The position numbers and the translations under genes were made by a program. 64,000 bases of DNA. Source: Cellulomonas hominis. Its GTDB lineage: Bacteria > Actinomycetota > Actinomycetes > Actinomycetales > Cellulomonadaceae. The notes beneath the pieces were generated by a model that had not been told where the DNA came from, ran no database searches, and saw only the letters and a program-made list of their open reading frames with translations. The stretch is from NCBI RefSeq assembly GCF_014201095.1, contig NZ_JACHDN010000001.1, positions 2,046,001 to 2,110,000 on the forward strand. Reading direction: 5' to 3'. Of the stretch, positions 1 through 9,541 are shown one piece after another; the first letter of the stretch is position 1, and each line of letters starts with the position of its first letter.

Positions 1-2300
1 ATGCCCGTGGCGGGCACGACGATCCCGGAGTCGTTGAGCGCGAACCCGATCCCCAGGGTGACGGCGAGCCCGATGAGGCCCTTCATCAGCATCGGCGCGT
101 CCGTCGCCAGCCGCCGCAGCGGGGCGCCGGCGGACAGCCACGCGTAGGGGCCGCCGTCGGCCGCGCGCACGGCGGACCGCGCGGGGCGGCCGACCAGCAG
201 CACGACGAGCAGCAGGCCGCCGATGGCCAGCAGCGTCTGCTCGCTGCCGAGCAGGATCCGCAGGTTGGTCTCCGCCTTGCGCACCAGCACGGTCCACAGC
301 CCGCCGTCGAGCACGGTCTCGATGAACCGGCCCAGGTGGGTGCGCTCGTCCGCGGGCCGCAGCCAGTCGACCAGCGCGATCCCCACGACGGTGACGGCCC
401 CGGCGGCCAGCACCGCGAGCACCCGGCGCCACGTGAGCCGGACGCCGGCGGTCAGCAGGGCGAGGATCGCGAACCCGGGCACCAGCGCGGGCGGGCCGCC
501 GAAGTCGGCGCCCACCGACGGCAGCCCGTCGATCGCCGTCGCGAGGAGGCCCATGACCGCGACGACCGCGACCGCGGCCCAGCGCCCGCCCCGGCGCAGC
601 AGCGGGTCGGCGAGCGCGACGGTCGTGAGGACCATCGCCGTGGCGAACAGCGCGAACGCCGGGTTCCCGAAGCCGTAGAACCGGCCGGCGACCAGAGCGC
701 CCGGGCCCATCATCGAGTCGAGCGCGAGCCGGGCGCCGGTCGCGACGTCCACCGCGAGCACCAGCGCCGTGATCCCGCCGACCACGCCGAGCGGCCCGAG
801 CAGCCGCCCGCGCCACCACGGCGTCAGCAGGGTGACCGCGACGATCAGCCCGGTGAACAGCGTCACGGCGCCCGCGAGCGCCCAGCCCGGCGACCCGGAC
901 CGCCACCACGGCAGCAGGTTCGCGAGGAACGTCGACACCGGCACGGCGGCCACCGCGACGGCCGCGATCCGCAGGCCGTGCAGCACCCGGCGCGGGTGGG
1001 CGACCCCCTGGACCCGGCGCGGCCGGAACCGGGCGAGCGCGGTGGACCACCAGGCCCGCACCCGGTGGTTCAGCCCGACCATGACGAGCAGGTACAGGGC
1101 CAGGTTCATCCCGACCCAGAGCACGTAGAACCCGCCCACCCGCGGCTTGGCGGCCTGGGCCTGCCGGTTGTCGTCGATGAGCGCGGCGACGCGCTGGCCG
1201 GCGGTGGCGTCGTCGGGCGCCGGGCGGATCGCGGACCCCACGAGCGCGCCCGACGGGGCCTGGTCCCGGATCCCGAGGGCGTCCAGCAGCGTCGGCGTGA
1301 CGTCGGTGGCCTGCAGGTACCCGGGCTGGCGGGTGGACGGCGACCCGATCGTGCCGCCGTCGTAGCCGGGGCCGGTGGCGGCCGCGAGCTGCAGGTGCGC
1401 CCGGCGGCTGGAGTCGGCGAGGGAGAACAGCAGGACGGTGGCGTCCCGGTCCGTGGACCGGACGGCGTCGAGGACCGCGCCGACGCGGGCGTCGATGACC
1501 TGGACCTGCTCGGCGCGGGTCGGCTCGATGACGACGTCGGTGCCGGACAGGTCGGGCGCGTCGGGCTCGCCGGCGGCCGGGTCCTCCTCCTCGGCGGCCG
1601 TGCCGTCCGTCTCGGGGCGCCCGCGGGTCTGGTAGCCGGGGTCCCGCACGGTGCCGGCGTCGACGACGACGAGCCCGGAACCCGCCAGGGCCTCCGCGAC
1701 CGCGTCCTCCAGGGCGCCGGCTCCCGCGGGCTGGCGCACGTGCTCCCCGACGGGGACGCCGGCCGAGTCGGCCAGCGCGATCGCCGCGCCCGGGCCGATG
1801 CCGGTGACCGCGACGCCGGCGCCGGCGAGCGTGTCGCCGAGCAGCCCGAGCCGGGAGTCGTAGCCCGACGCGGCGGTCGCCGACTCGTAGTCCGCCCAGC
1901 CGGGCACGGAGCCGTTCGCCAGCGGGTCGCGCAGGGTGCGGCAGGTGCCGTCCGGCACGCGCACGTCGTCCGCGCGGCCGCCCGCGGACACCGCGAGCCA
2001 CCCGGCGCTCGGGCAGGTGTACGACCACTTGCTGCGCACCACGGTGGACGCGAGCGACGCCGACCGGGACAGCTCCCACAGCGCGGGCGTCGTCAGGGAG
2101 CCCAGGTCGTCCCAGCGCAGGCCGGTCGCGCCGACGAGCACGACGGGGTGCTGCTCGGCGGCGGCGTCCTCGGCGGGGGTCGCCGCGCCCGCCGGCGCCG
2201 CGGCGGCGATCCAGCCCAGCGCGGCCACCAGCAGCGCGACCAGGGCCCCCGCGGGTCGGCGGAGGGCGGGCGCGGCGGCGACGGGCGTGGACAGGGGCAC
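1..2300 (-). CDS. Secreted phosphatase-like domain plus multi-spanning membrane protein (partial)
   Basis: The reading frame runs off the window edge, so the C-terminus is missing; about 766 codons are present. It starts at a GTG whose mRNA would be leaderless: TACGCT ends 6 nt before it. The product has an N-terminal hydrophobic signal (LVALLVAALGWIAAAAPAGA), then an extracytoplasmic region of roughly 320 residues that begins VVLVGATGLRWDDLGSL and ends TDVTPTLLDALGI. That pattern recalls the alkaline-phosphatase/sulfatase superfamily, but I see no certain metal-binding set. About ten membrane segments follow, including a GRFYGFGNPAFALFATAM segment. It may be an envelope enzyme of unknown substrate. 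The membrane topology is clear; the catalytic assignment is tentative. Confidence 0.7.
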   Translation of the reverse strand, partial: MPLSTPVAAAPALRRPAGALVALLVAALGWIAAAAPAGAATPAEDAAAEQHPVVLVGATGLRWDDLGSLTTPALWELSRSASLASTVVRSKWSYTCPSAGWLAVSAGGRADDVRVPDGTCRTLRDPLANGSVPGWADYESATAASGYDSRLGLLGDTLAGAGVAVTGIGPGAAIALADSAGVPVGEHVRQPAGAGALEDAVAEALAGSGLVVVDAGTVRDPGYQTRGRPETDGTAAEEEDPAAGEPDAPDLSGTDVVIEPTRAEQVQVIDARVGAVLDAVRSTDRDATVLLFSLADSSRRAHLQLAAATGPGYDGGTIGSPSTRQPGYLQATDVTPTLLDALGIRDQAPSGALVGSAIRPAPDDATAGQRVAALIDDNRQAQAAKPRVGGFYVLWVGMNLALYLLVMVGLNHRVRAWWSTALARFRPRRVQGVAHPRRVLHGLRIAAVAVAAVPVSTFLANLLPWWRSGSPGWALAGAVTLFTGLIVAVTLLTPWWRGRLLGPLGVVGGITALVLAVDVATGARLALDSMMGPGALVAGRFYGFGNPAFALFATAMVLTTVALADPLLRRGGRWAAVAVVAVMGLLATAIDGLPSVGADFGGPPALVPGFAILALLTAGVRLTWRRVLAVLAAGAVTVVGIALVDWLRPADERTHLGRFIETVLDGGLWTVLVRKAETNLRILLGSEQTLLAIGGLLLVVLLVGRPARSAVRAADGGPYAWLSAGAPLRRLATDAPMLMKGLIGLAVTLGIGFALNDSGIVVPATG

Positions 2301-2432
2301 CGGCCCAGCGTACGGGCGCACTACTCTCGGACGCGTCGTGGCCCGGCGTCCCGACCGGCACGTGCACGCGCGCCGCACAGGGCGCTCACGCCGTCGTCAC
2401 GTCCGCCCCGCCCTCGTCCCAGGAGGTCCCCC

Positions 2433-3380
2433 ATGACCGGCCGCCCCCGCTACGCCTACCTGGGCCCCGCGGGCACGTTCACCGAGGTGGCGCTGCGGCA
2501 GGTCGCGAGCCCGGACGAGGCGGAGTACCTGCCGCAGGCCGACGTCGTCAGCGCGATCGAGGCGGTGCGCAACGGGGAGGCCGACCACGCGGTCGTCGCG
2601 ATCGAGAGCACGATGGAGGGCGGCGTCACCGCGACCCTGGACGCGCTCGCGGTCGGCACGCCCCTCGTGCTCCAGCGCGAGGTGCTGGTGCCCGTGGGGT
2701 TCACCCTGGTGGGCCGCCCCGGCGTCGGGCTGGCGGGCGTGCGCCGGGTCGCCGCGCACCCGCACGCGTGGGTGCAGTGCCGCCGCTGGCTGGCCGCGCA
2801 CCTGCCCGAGGCCGTGCACGTGCCCGCGTCGTCGAACACCGCCCCCGCCGCGCGGCTCGCGGAGGCCCCGGGTGACGCGCTCGACTTCGACGCCGCGCTC
2901 GTGCCGCCGGCGGCCCCCGCGCACTACGGGCTCGACGTGCTCGCCGAGGGCGTCGCGGACAACCCGCACCTGGTCACCCGGTTCGTCGTCGTCGGCCACC
3001 CCGGGGACGTCCCGCCGCGCACCGGCGCCGACAAGACCACGCTCGTCGTGCACCTGCCGTCGAACGAGGCCGGCGCCCTGCTCACCATGCTCGAGCAGTT
3101 CGCCGCCCGCGGCGTGAACCTGTCCCGGATCGAGTCGCGGCCGATCGGCGACTCCCTCGGGCGGTACTCGTTCTCGATCGACGCCGAGGGGCACATCACC
3201 GAGGAGCGGATGGGCGAGGCGTTCATGGGCCTGCACCGGGTCTGCCCGCACGTGCGGTACCTCGGCTCGTACCCGCGGGCGGACGGGGTCGCGGCGGACG
3301 TGCACATCGGCACGGCGGACCCGGACTTCCGGACCGCGCGCGAGTGGCTGCGCTCGGTCCGCGGCGGCGAGAGCGTCTAG
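2433..3380 (+). CDS. pheA: Prephenate dehydratase
   Basis: Converts prephenate to phenylpyruvate in phenylalanine synthesis, in the cytosol. The 315-aa product opens with [13 protein letters not shown], the family's N-terminal signature. It has the catalytic TRF triplet (LVTRFVVVG, about residue 181) and ends in an ACT domain for phenylalanine feedback ([19 protein letters not shown] and [17 protein letters not shown]). Length matches stand-alone dehydratases, with no chorismate mutase domain. The ATG is supported by AGGAGG at 2421-2426, 6 nt upstream. The gene is divergent from the membrane protein before it and convergent with the lipid kinase 14 bp downstream. Confidence 0.96.
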   Translation: MTGRPRYAYLGPAGTFTEVALRQVASPDEAEYLPQADVVSAIEAVRNGEADHAVVAIESTMEGGVTATLDALAVGTPLVLQREVLVPVGFTLVGRPGVGLAGVRRVAAHPHAWVQCRRWLAAHLPEAVHVPASSNTAPAARLAEAPGDALDFDAALVPPAAPAHYGLDVLAEGVADNPHLVTRFVVVGHPGDVPPRTGADKTTLVVHLPSNEAGALLTMLEQFAARGVNLSRIESRPIGDSLGRYSFSIDAEGHITEERMGEAFMGLHRVCPHVRYLGSYPRADGVAADVHIGTADPDFRTAREWLRSVRGGESV

Positions 3381-3394
3381 CTCGCTGTCCGGCC

Positions 3395-4573
3395 TCAGGC
3401 CTGCGCGACCCGGACCACGAGCGCAGCGGGCTCGACCCGGGCGGACAGCTCGGTCACCTGGCCGAGGACGTCGCCGTCGACCTGGACGTACTCGCCGCCG
3501 GCCACCGACAGGTGCACCTCGCGGGCCCGGGCGTGGTCGATCCGGCCGATCTTCGCGGGCAGCTGGTTGCGCACGCCCACGCCCTGCAGCACGACCTCGC
3601 CGAGCAGCTGGGCCCAGCCGGCCACGCCGCCGCGGGTGTCGATCGCCGCGACGTCGAGCCAGCCGTCGTCCAGCACCGCGTCGGGCAGCAGGGTGATCCC
3701 GCCCGGCAGGCGCCCGCAGTTCCCGATGAGCAGGCTGCGGACCCGCGCGGGGGTCGCCGGCTCGTCGTCCAGGCGGACCACGGTGCGCAGCCGCCGGCCG
3801 TGCAGGTGCTTGATGCCGGCGACGAAGTAGGCGACCCAGCCGACCTTGGCCTTGAGCTGGTCGTCGGCGTCCGCGACCATCGCCGCGTCGAACCCGATGC
3901 CCGCGATGACCAGGAAGATGTGGTCGCGCGGCTGGTCGGTGTCGGCGGGCAGGTCGTCGGCCGCCTCGGCGATGTCGTCGTCCACGTCGGACTCGAAGCG
4001 CAGGACGCGCAGCCAGCCGACGTCGATCGTGCGGTCGGTGCCGTCCAGCGCGACCTGCAGCGCCGCCAGCGGGTCGCCGATCGGGATGTCGAGGTTGCGG
4101 GCCAGCAGGTTCCCGGTGCCGACCGGGATGAGGCCCATCGGGACGCCGGTGCCGACCAGCGCCTCGGCGACCGCGCGCACGGTGCCGTCGCCGCCGAGGG
4201 CCACCACGACGTCCGCGCCCCGGGCGACCGCGTCCTTGGTCTGCCCGATGCCGGGGTCCTCGGGGGTCGTCTCCAGCCAGAGCGGCTCGGGGAGGTACTG
4301 CTCGGCGCACGCCCGCCGGACGGTCGCGCGCAGGTCCGGGACGTCGGGCTTGGACGGGTTCGCGACGAAGGCGACCAGCGGCCGGCGCGGCTCCGGGTCC
4401 GCCTCGGAGGCGCCGGACGCCCCGACGGCGGGCGCCGGCACCGTCCCGAGGGCGCGGCCGAGCCGGCCCGCCCGGCGGTCGCCGGCGGTCACCCGCCGGG
4501 CCCCCACGGCGACCACCAGCGCGACGACGGACAGCACGACGGCGGCGACGGCCAGCCACCCCTCCCAGGTCAT
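3395..4573 (-). CDS. Diacylglycerol-kinase-type lipid kinase (YegS/DagK family)
   Basis: A 392-aa protein with one N-terminal membrane segment ([20 protein letters not shown]) and a kinase catalytic domain. The nucleotide-binding signature is [17 protein letters not shown] followed by [16 protein letters not shown], as in diacylglycerol, sphingosine and YegS kinases. It probably phosphorylates a lipid at the inner face of the membrane; the substrate cannot be read from sequence. The ATG start has TAGATT ending 6 nt upstream, so the transcript is probably leaderless. The gene is divergent from serS, and their two promoters share the 123-bp gap. Confidence 0.9.
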   Translation of the reverse strand: MTWEGWLAVAAVVLSVVALVVAVGARRVTAGDRRAGRLGRALGTVPAPAVGASGASEADPEPRRPLVAFVANPSKPDVPDLRATVRRACAEQYLPEPLWLETTPEDPGIGQTKDAVARGADVVVALGGDGTVRAVAEALVGTGVPMGLIPVGTGNLLARNLDIPIGDPLAALQVALDGTDRTIDVGWLRVLRFESDVDDDIAEAADDLPADTDQPRDHIFLVIAGIGFDAAMVADADDQLKAKVGWVAYFVAGIKHLHGRRLRTVVRLDDEPATPARVRSLLIGNCGRLPGGITLLPDAVLDDGWLDVAAIDTRGGVAGWAQLLGEVVLQGVGVRNQLPAKIGRIDHARAREVHLSVAGGEYVQVDGDVLGQVTELSARVEPAALVVRVAQA

Positions 4574-4696
4574 GCGACGAATCTACGCAGGGACCCGGCA
4601 CCCGCGCGCGCCCGGTCACCCGCGGCGGGCCGGTGGGCGCGCCGCGGCGAGCGGGCGCGGGGGAGACCCGGGGGCGGGGTCGGTAGGCTCGGCGAC

Positions 4697-6001
4697 GTGA
4701 TCGATCTCAAGCTGCTGCGGCAGGACCCGGACGTCGTGCGCGCGAGCCAGGTGGCGCGCGGGGACGACCCGGGGCTGGTGGACCAGGTGCTCGACGCGGA
4801 CGCCCGGCGCCGCGCCGCGCTGACCGACTTCGAGACGCTCCGCGCGGAGCAGAAGTCCCTCGGCAAGCAGGTCGCCTCCGCGCAGGGCGAGGAGAAGCAG
4901 GCCCTGCTCGCGAAGGCGAAGACCCTCGCGGAGCAGGTCAAGGCGCTGCAGGCCGACGCCGACGCCGCCGACGCGCTGGCCGCCGAGCTCGCCCGCCGGA
5001 TCGGCAACGTCGTCGAGGACGGCGTCCCCGCGGGCGGCGAGGACGACTACGTCGTGCTCCGGCACGAGGGCACCCCGCGCGACTTCGCCGCCGAGTACGG
5101 CGCGGACTTCGCGGTCCGGGACCACCTGGAGCTCGGCGAGGGCCTCGCGGCCATCGACACCGAGCGCGGCGCGAAGGTCTCCGGCGCGCGGTTCTACTAC
5201 CTCACCGGCATCGGCGCCCGCCTGGAGCTCGCCCTGCTCAACGCCGCGGTCGACCGCGCGCTGGCGGCCGGGTTCACCCCCGTCATCACGCCGACGCTGG
5301 TCAAGCCGGAGATCATGGCGGGCACCGGGTTCCTCGGCGCGCACGCCGACGAGATCTACCGGCTGGAGGCCGACGACCTGTACCTGGTCGGCACCAGCGA
5401 GGTCGCGCTCGCGGGCTACCACTCGGGCGAGATCCTCGACCTGTCGGGCGGCCCGCTGCGGTACGCCGGCTGGTCGGCCTGCTACCGGCGCGAGGCCGGG
5501 TCGTACGGCAAGGACACCCGCGGCATCATCCGGGTGCACCAGTTCCACAAGGTCGAGGCCTTCTCCTACACGACCGTCGAGGACGCCGCGGACGAGCACC
5601 GCCGCATCCTCGGCTGGGAGGAGGAGATGCTCGCGCTGGCGGGGCTGCCGTACCGGGTGATCGACACCGCGGCCGGCGACCTCGGGTCCAGCGCGGCGCG
5701 GAAGTTCGACTGCGAGGCGTGGCTGCCGAGCCAGCAGCGCTACCTGGAGCTCACCTCGACGTCGAACTGCACGACGTTCCAGGCCCGCCGCCTCGGCGTG
5801 CGGGAGCGCACCGCCGACGGCGAGGTCCGGCCGGTCGCGACCCTGAACGGCACGCTCGCGACGACCCGCTGGATCGTGGCGATCCTGGAGAACCACCAGC
5901 AGGCGGACGGCTCGGTGCGGGTGCCGGAGGGGCTGCGCCCGTACCTGGGCGGCCTGGAGGTGCTCGAGCCCACGACGCCCTCGGGAGGCGGATCGCGATG
6001 A
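4697..6001 (+). CDS. serS: Serine--tRNA ligase
   Basis: Charges tRNA-Ser in the cytosol; both serine tRNAs in this window are substrates. The 434-aa product has the N-terminal coiled-coil arm (about residues 30-100, rich in Lys/Glu/Ala), class II motif 2 ([20 protein letters not shown] and FHKVE) and motif 3 ([18 protein letters not shown]). [13 protein letters not shown] is the usual seryl active-site loop. The GTG start is chosen because translation begins [15 protein letters not shown], the normal SerRS N-terminus, and because TAGGCT lies exactly 7 nt upstream, giving a leaderless mRNA. Its stop overlaps the ATG of the following HAD gene. Confidence 0.97.
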   Translation: MIDLKLLRQDPDVVRASQVARGDDPGLVDQVLDADARRRAALTDFETLRAEQKSLGKQVASAQGEEKQALLAKAKTLAEQVKALQADADAADALAAELARRIGNVVEDGVPAGGEDDYVVLRHEGTPRDFAAEYGADFAVRDHLELGEGLAAIDTERGAKVSGARFYYLTGIGARLELALLNAAVDRALAAGFTPVITPTLVKPEIMAGTGFLGAHADEIYRLEADDLYLVGTSEVALAGYHSGEILDLSGGPLRYAGWSACYRREAGSYGKDTRGIIRVHQFHKVEAFSYTTVEDAADEHRRILGWEEEMLALAGLPYRVIDTAAGDLGSSAARKFDCEAWLPSQQRYLELTSTSNCTTFQARRLGVRERTADGEVRPVATLNGTLATTRWIVAILENHQQADGSVRVPEGLRPYLGGLEVLEPTTPSGGGSR

Positions 6002-6825
6002 CCCACCCGCGCACCGTGGCGGGCACGCTCGTCGCGCTCGACGTCGACGGCACGCTGATGACCTACGACGGGGTCGTCTCGCCCGAGGTGCGCGCGTGCG
6101 TCGCGTCCCTGCGCGAGGCCGGCGCCCACGTCGTCCTGGCCACGGGGCGCTCCGTGGTCGCGACCGTGCCCGTCGCCCGGGACCTCGGCATCGAGGAGGG
6201 CTGGGCGGTGTGCTCGAACGGGGCCGTGCTCGTGCGCCTCGACCCGGAGCAGGCCGAGGGCTACGCCGTCGAGGAGATGACGACGTTCGACCCGGAGCCG
6301 GTGCTGCGGGTGCTGCAGCTGGAGCTGCCCGACGCGTACTTCGCGGTCGAGGACCTCGGCCGCGGCTTCCGGGTGAGCCGCCCGTTCCCGGACGGCGAGC
6401 TCGGCGGGGAGCAGCGGGTGTCGACGTTCGCGGAGCTGTGCGCGAGCCCGGCGACCCGCGTCGTCATCCGCGACCCGGGCAGCACGCCGGAGGAGTTCCA
6501 CGCGCTGGTGGAGCGGGTCGGCCTGCACCAGGTGTCGTACGCGGTGGGCTGGAGCGCGTGGCTCGACCTGACCCCCGGCGGGGTCTCCAAGGGCAGCGCG
6601 CTCGAGGACCTGCGGCGGCGGCTCGGCGTGGAGCCGTTCGCGACGGTGGCGGTCGGCGACGGCGGCAACGACGTCGAGATGCTGCGCTGGGCGGCCCGCG
6701 GCGTGGCGATGGGGCACGCGCCGGAGCACGTCCGGGAGGCGGCCGACGAGGTCACCGGCACCATCGCGGACGACGGCGTCGTGGACGTGCTCCGCAGCAT
6801 CGGCCGGGACACGGATCCGCGGTAG
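5998..6825 (+). CDS. HAD-superfamily (Cof-type) phosphatase
   Basis: A 275-aa Cof/IIB-type hydrolase. Motif I is LDVDGTLM (nucleophile Asp), motif II is the LATGRS segment, and motif IV is [16 protein letters not shown]. The K of [11 protein letters not shown] fits motif III. Such enzymes dephosphorylate small sugar or nucleotide phosphates, and the substrate here is unknown. The ATG overlaps the serS stop (ATGA), so the two are probably co-transcribed and translationally coupled. The stop codon lies inside the first CelR-like operator that precedes the LacI gene. Confidence 0.93.
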   Translation: MTHPRTVAGTLVALDVDGTLMTYDGVVSPEVRACVASLREAGAHVVLATGRSVVATVPVARDLGIEEGWAVCSNGAVLVRLDPEQAEGYAVEEMTTFDPEPVLRVLQLELPDAYFAVEDLGRGFRVSRPFPDGELGGEQRVSTFAELCASPATRVVIRDPGSTPEEFHALVERVGLHQVSYAVGWSAWLDLTPGGVSKGSALEDLRRRLGVEPFATVAVGDGGNDVEMLRWAARGVAMGHAPEHVREAADEVTGTIADDGVVDVLRSIGRDTDPR

Positions 6826-6833
6826 CGCTCCCA
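6820..6833. promoter_or_regulatory. CelR-like LacI-family operator, site 1
   Basis: CGGTAGCGCTCCCA matches the published actinobacterial CelR operator TGGGAGCGCTCCCA at 12 of 14 positions. It overlaps the stop codon of the HAD gene and is the first of two sites before the LacI-type regulator. Confidence 0.6.
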
Positions 6834-6865
6834 CGACGGGAGGGCGCTCTCCGCGCGCTGACCTG

Positions 6866-6879
6866 CGGAAGCGCTCCCA
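6866..6879. promoter_or_regulatory. CelR-like LacI-family operator, site 2
   Basis: CGGAAGCGCTCCCA also matches the CelR consensus at 12 of 14 positions. It starts 46 bp after site 1. It lies upstream of the presumed core promoter of the LacI gene (TGGACC at 6903-6908, 18-bp spacer, CACAAT at 6927-6932). Confidence 0.6.
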
Positions 6880-6939
6880 CGGTCGGCGGTCGCCCGGAAG
6901 GGTGGACCCGGGGCCCGCGCGCGGAGCACAATCCCCGCC

Positions 6940-7953
6940 ATGGCGCACGGCATCGTCGACGTGGCCCGGGCGGCCGGGGTGTCCACCGCGACGGTGTCGC
7001 GCGCGCTGCGCGGCCTGCCGAACGTCACGGCGGCGACGCGCGAGCGGGTGCGCCGGGCGGCCGACGAGCTCGGGTACGTCCCCTCGCCGTCCGCGGCCTC
7101 GCTGGCCTCGGGCCGCACCCGGACGATCGGGCTGATCACCCCGTGGGTCGCGCACTGGTTCTTCGCGAACGTCATCGAGGGCGCGGAGCGGGCGCTGCGG
7201 GTCGAGGACTTCGACGCCCTGCTCTACACGTTCGAGGTGAACCGGGAGGTCCGCCGGATGCGCGTGGACCCCGACGTGCTGCGCCGGCGGGTGGACGGCG
7301 TGCTCGTGGTCGGGCTGCCCCTGGAGTCCGAGGAGGTCGAGGCGCTGGAGGCCCTGGAGTACCCGCTGGTCTTCGTGGGCGCCGGGGCCCCCGGCCGGGT
7401 CACCGTCGGCCTGGACGACGTCGCGACCGCCCGGACCGCCGTGGCGCACCTGGCCGACCTCGGGCACCGCGCGATCGCGCACCTGTCCGGGGAGCCGGAC
7501 GACTGCCTGCCCTGGTCGCCGGCGGTCCGGCGCGCGCAGGGCTGGCGGGCGGAGATGACCGCGCGCGGGCTCGCGGTCGACGGCCTCGAGATCCACGGGC
7601 ACTTCGACGTCGCGGGCGGGCGCGCCTCGATGCACGCGCTGCTCGACCGCCGCCCCGACGTGACGGCCGTGTTCGCCGCCTCGGACGAGATGGCGATGGG
7701 CGCGATCCTCGCGCTGCGCGACCGCGGGCTGCGCGTGCCGCACGACGTCTCGGTCGTGGGCGTCGACGGGCACGAGATGGGCGAGCACCTCGGGCTGACG
7801 ACGATGGTGCAGAACGCGCACGACCAGGGGGTGACCGCGGCCTCCATGCTCCTGGAGATGATCACGGGCGCGCCGGTGCCCCCGGAGGTCGTCTTCCCGA
7901 CCGTCCTGGTGGAGCGCGGGTCCACCGCGCGGCCGCATGTGACCAAATCGTGA
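6940..7953 (+). CDS. LacI-family transcriptional regulator
   Basis: A 337-aa repressor with an N-terminal helix-turn-helix (IVDVARAAGVSTATVSRALRG, about residues 5-25) and hinge, followed by a periplasmic-binding-protein-like sugar sensor domain (TIGLITPWVAHWFFANVIEG to the end). The start is set by CACAAT ending 7 nt before the ATG, so the mRNA looks leaderless. It lies directly before a sugar importer whose promoter carries a perfect LacI-type palindrome, so it most likely represses that importer until an oligosaccharide binds. The two CelR-like sites upstream suggest a second, cellulose-related LacI regulator also acts here, or autoregulation. Confidence 0.95.
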   Translation: MAHGIVDVARAAGVSTATVSRALRGLPNVTAATRERVRRAADELGYVPSPSAASLASGRTRTIGLITPWVAHWFFANVIEGAERALRVEDFDALLYTFEVNREVRRMRVDPDVLRRRVDGVLVVGLPLESEEVEALEALEYPLVFVGAGAPGRVTVGLDDVATARTAVAHLADLGHRAIAHLSGEPDDCLPWSPAVRRAQGWRAEMTARGLAVDGLEIHGHFDVAGGRASMHALLDRRPDVTAVFAASDEMAMGAILALRDRGLRVPHDVSVVGVDGHEMGEHLGLTTMVQNAHDQGVTAASMLLEMITGAPVPPEVVFPTVLVERGSTARPHVTKS

Positions 7954-7988
7954 CAAGTCCGATATGCCAAACCGGTTGTGCGTCCGGC

Positions 7989-8004
7989 ATGTAAACGCTT
8001 GCAT
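7989..8004. promoter_or_regulatory. LacI-family operator before sugar importer
   Basis: The 16-bp site ATGTAAACGCTTGCAT contains TGTAAACGCTTGCA, which fits the symmetric LacI-family pattern TGNAANCGNTTNCA exactly. It lies 62 bp before the binding-protein start codon, where the core promoter should be, so bound repressor would block transcription of the importer. A second, weaker dyad (AACCGGTT) sits at 7970-7977. Confidence 0.75.
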
Positions 8005-8065
8005 AGGTCCCACGCGCCGGGGCGGTCCCGTCTCGGCAGGCACCACGACGAGGTGGAGGCAACGC

Positions 8066-9454
8066 ATGACCAGGATTCGTCGGCGCCGTGCAGGCGCCGT
8101 CGTGGCCGGCGGGATCGGGTTCGCGCTCGCGCTGACCGCGTGTGGCGGGAGCGACTCCGGCGACGACAGCACGGAGGGCGGCGGCGGCGAGACCGCCGCG
8201 AGCAGCATCGACTGCGCTCCGTACGAGGAGTTCGGCGACCTGAGCGGCACCACGGTGTCCGTGTACACGTCGATCGTCGAGCCCGAGCAGGCCACGCAGG
8301 AGGCCTCCTACGACCCGTTCGAGGAGTGCACCGGCGTCACCGTCGAGTACGAGGGCTCGCGCGAGTTCGAGGCGCAGCTGCTCGTCCGCATCCAGGCGGG
8401 CAACGCCCCCGACATCGCGTACCTGCCGCAGCCCGGCCTGCTGAAGACGATCGTCGGGGACTACCCCGAGGCGATCGTCCCCGCGCCGGACGCCACCGCG
8501 GCCAACGTGGACGAGTTCTTCTCGGAGTCGTGGAAGGACTACGGCTCGGTCGACGGGACGTTCTACGCGGCTCCGCTCGGCGCGAACGTCAAGTCCTTCG
8601 TCTGGTACTCGCCGGCCATGTTCGAGGACGCCGGGTACGAGATCCCGGAGACCTGGGACGACATGATGGACCTGTCGCAGCAGATCGTGGACGACGGCGC
8701 CATGCCGTGGTGCGCGGGCGTCGAGTCCGGTGACGCCACCGGCTGGGCCGGCACCGACTTCGTGGAGGACGTCGTCCTGCGCACCGCCGGGCCCGACGTG
8801 TACGACCAGTGGTACACGCACGAGATCCCGTTCAACGACCCGCAGATCAACGAGGCGTTCGACACCGCCGGGGAGATCCTCAAGAACCCCGACTACGTGA
8901 ACGCGGGCCTCGGCGGCGTGGACTCCATCGCCACCACCCCGTGGACGGACGCGGGCTTCCCGATCCTCGACGGCACCTGCTGGCTGCACCGCGCGGCCAA
9001 CTTCTACGCCACGCAGTGGCCGGAGGGCACCACGGTCGCCGAGGACGGCGACGTGTACGCGTTCTACCTGCCGACCAACCAGACCGACATCAAGCCGGTC
9101 CTCGGCGGCGGCGAGTTCGTCGCGGCGTTCAACGACCGTCCCGAGGTCCAGGCGTTCCAGACGTACCTGTCCTCCGCGGACTGGGCGAACGCCAAGGCCC
9201 TCGCCACCCCGGCCGGCGGCTGGGTGAGCGCCAACAACGGCCTCGACCCGGAGAACCTCTCCACCGACTTCGACAAGCTGTCGGCCGAGATCCTCGCGGA
9301 CCCGAACGCCGTCATCCGGTTCGACGCGTCCGACCTGATGCCGGGCGAGGTCGGTGCCGGCACCTTCTGGACGGGCATCGTCAACTGGCTCACGGGAGCC
9401 TCCACCGAGGAGGTCACGGACGCCATCGAGGCCTCCTGGCCCGCCTCGTCCTGA
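8066..9454 (+). CDS. Sugar ABC importer, solute-binding lipoprotein (AglE-like)
   Basis: A 462-aa extracytoplasmic binding protein. The N-terminus (MTRIRRRRAG, then a hydrophobic stretch ending LALTACGGSDS) is a lipoprotein signal with the acylated Cys after LTA. The mature part resembles family-1 solute-binding proteins of the alpha-glucoside AglE group (GTTVSVYTSIVEPEQATQEA, IQAGNAPDIAYLPQPGLL). The ATG has the ribosome site GGTGGAGG at 8052-8059. It is followed by its two permease genes, and no ATP-binding subunit is nearby, so the importer must use a shared MsiK-type ATPase encoded elsewhere. The sugar specificity is inferred from family resemblance only. Confidence 0.92.
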   Translation: MTRIRRRRAGAVVAGGIGFALALTACGGSDSGDDSTEGGGGETAASSIDCAPYEEFGDLSGTTVSVYTSIVEPEQATQEASYDPFEECTGVTVEYEGSREFEAQLLVRIQAGNAPDIAYLPQPGLLKTIVGDYPEAIVPAPDATAANVDEFFSESWKDYGSVDGTFYAAPLGANVKSFVWYSPAMFEDAGYEIPETWDDMMDLSQQIVDDGAMPWCAGVESGDATGWAGTDFVEDVVLRTAGPDVYDQWYTHEIPFNDPQINEAFDTAGEILKNPDYVNAGLGGVDSIATTPWTDAGFPILDGTCWLHRAANFYATQWPEGTTVAEDGDVYAFYLPTNQTDIKPVLGGGEFVAAFNDRPEVQAFQTYLSSADWANAKALATPAGGWVSANNGLDPENLSTDFDKLSAEILADPNAVIRFDASDLMPGEVGAGTFWTGIVNWLTGASTEEVTDAIEASWPASS

Positions 9455-9541
9455 CCACGAGAACGACTGGCTGACGGCCTGCTCGGCCGGTGGGGGTGAG
9501 CCCCCGCCGGCCGGGCAGGCCGCCGTGGCTCGGAGGGGCAC

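Noticed and set aside
336..2432. Long plus-strand open frame leading into pheA
   Set aside because: It is antisense to the membrane protein and Arg/Pro/Gly-rich. The pheA family N-terminus and its ribosome site begin at 2433.
3391..3401. A terminator between pheA and the lipid kinase
   Set aside because: The GGCC-TCA-GGCC hairpin has only a 4-bp stem and overlaps the kinase 3' end; too weak to call.
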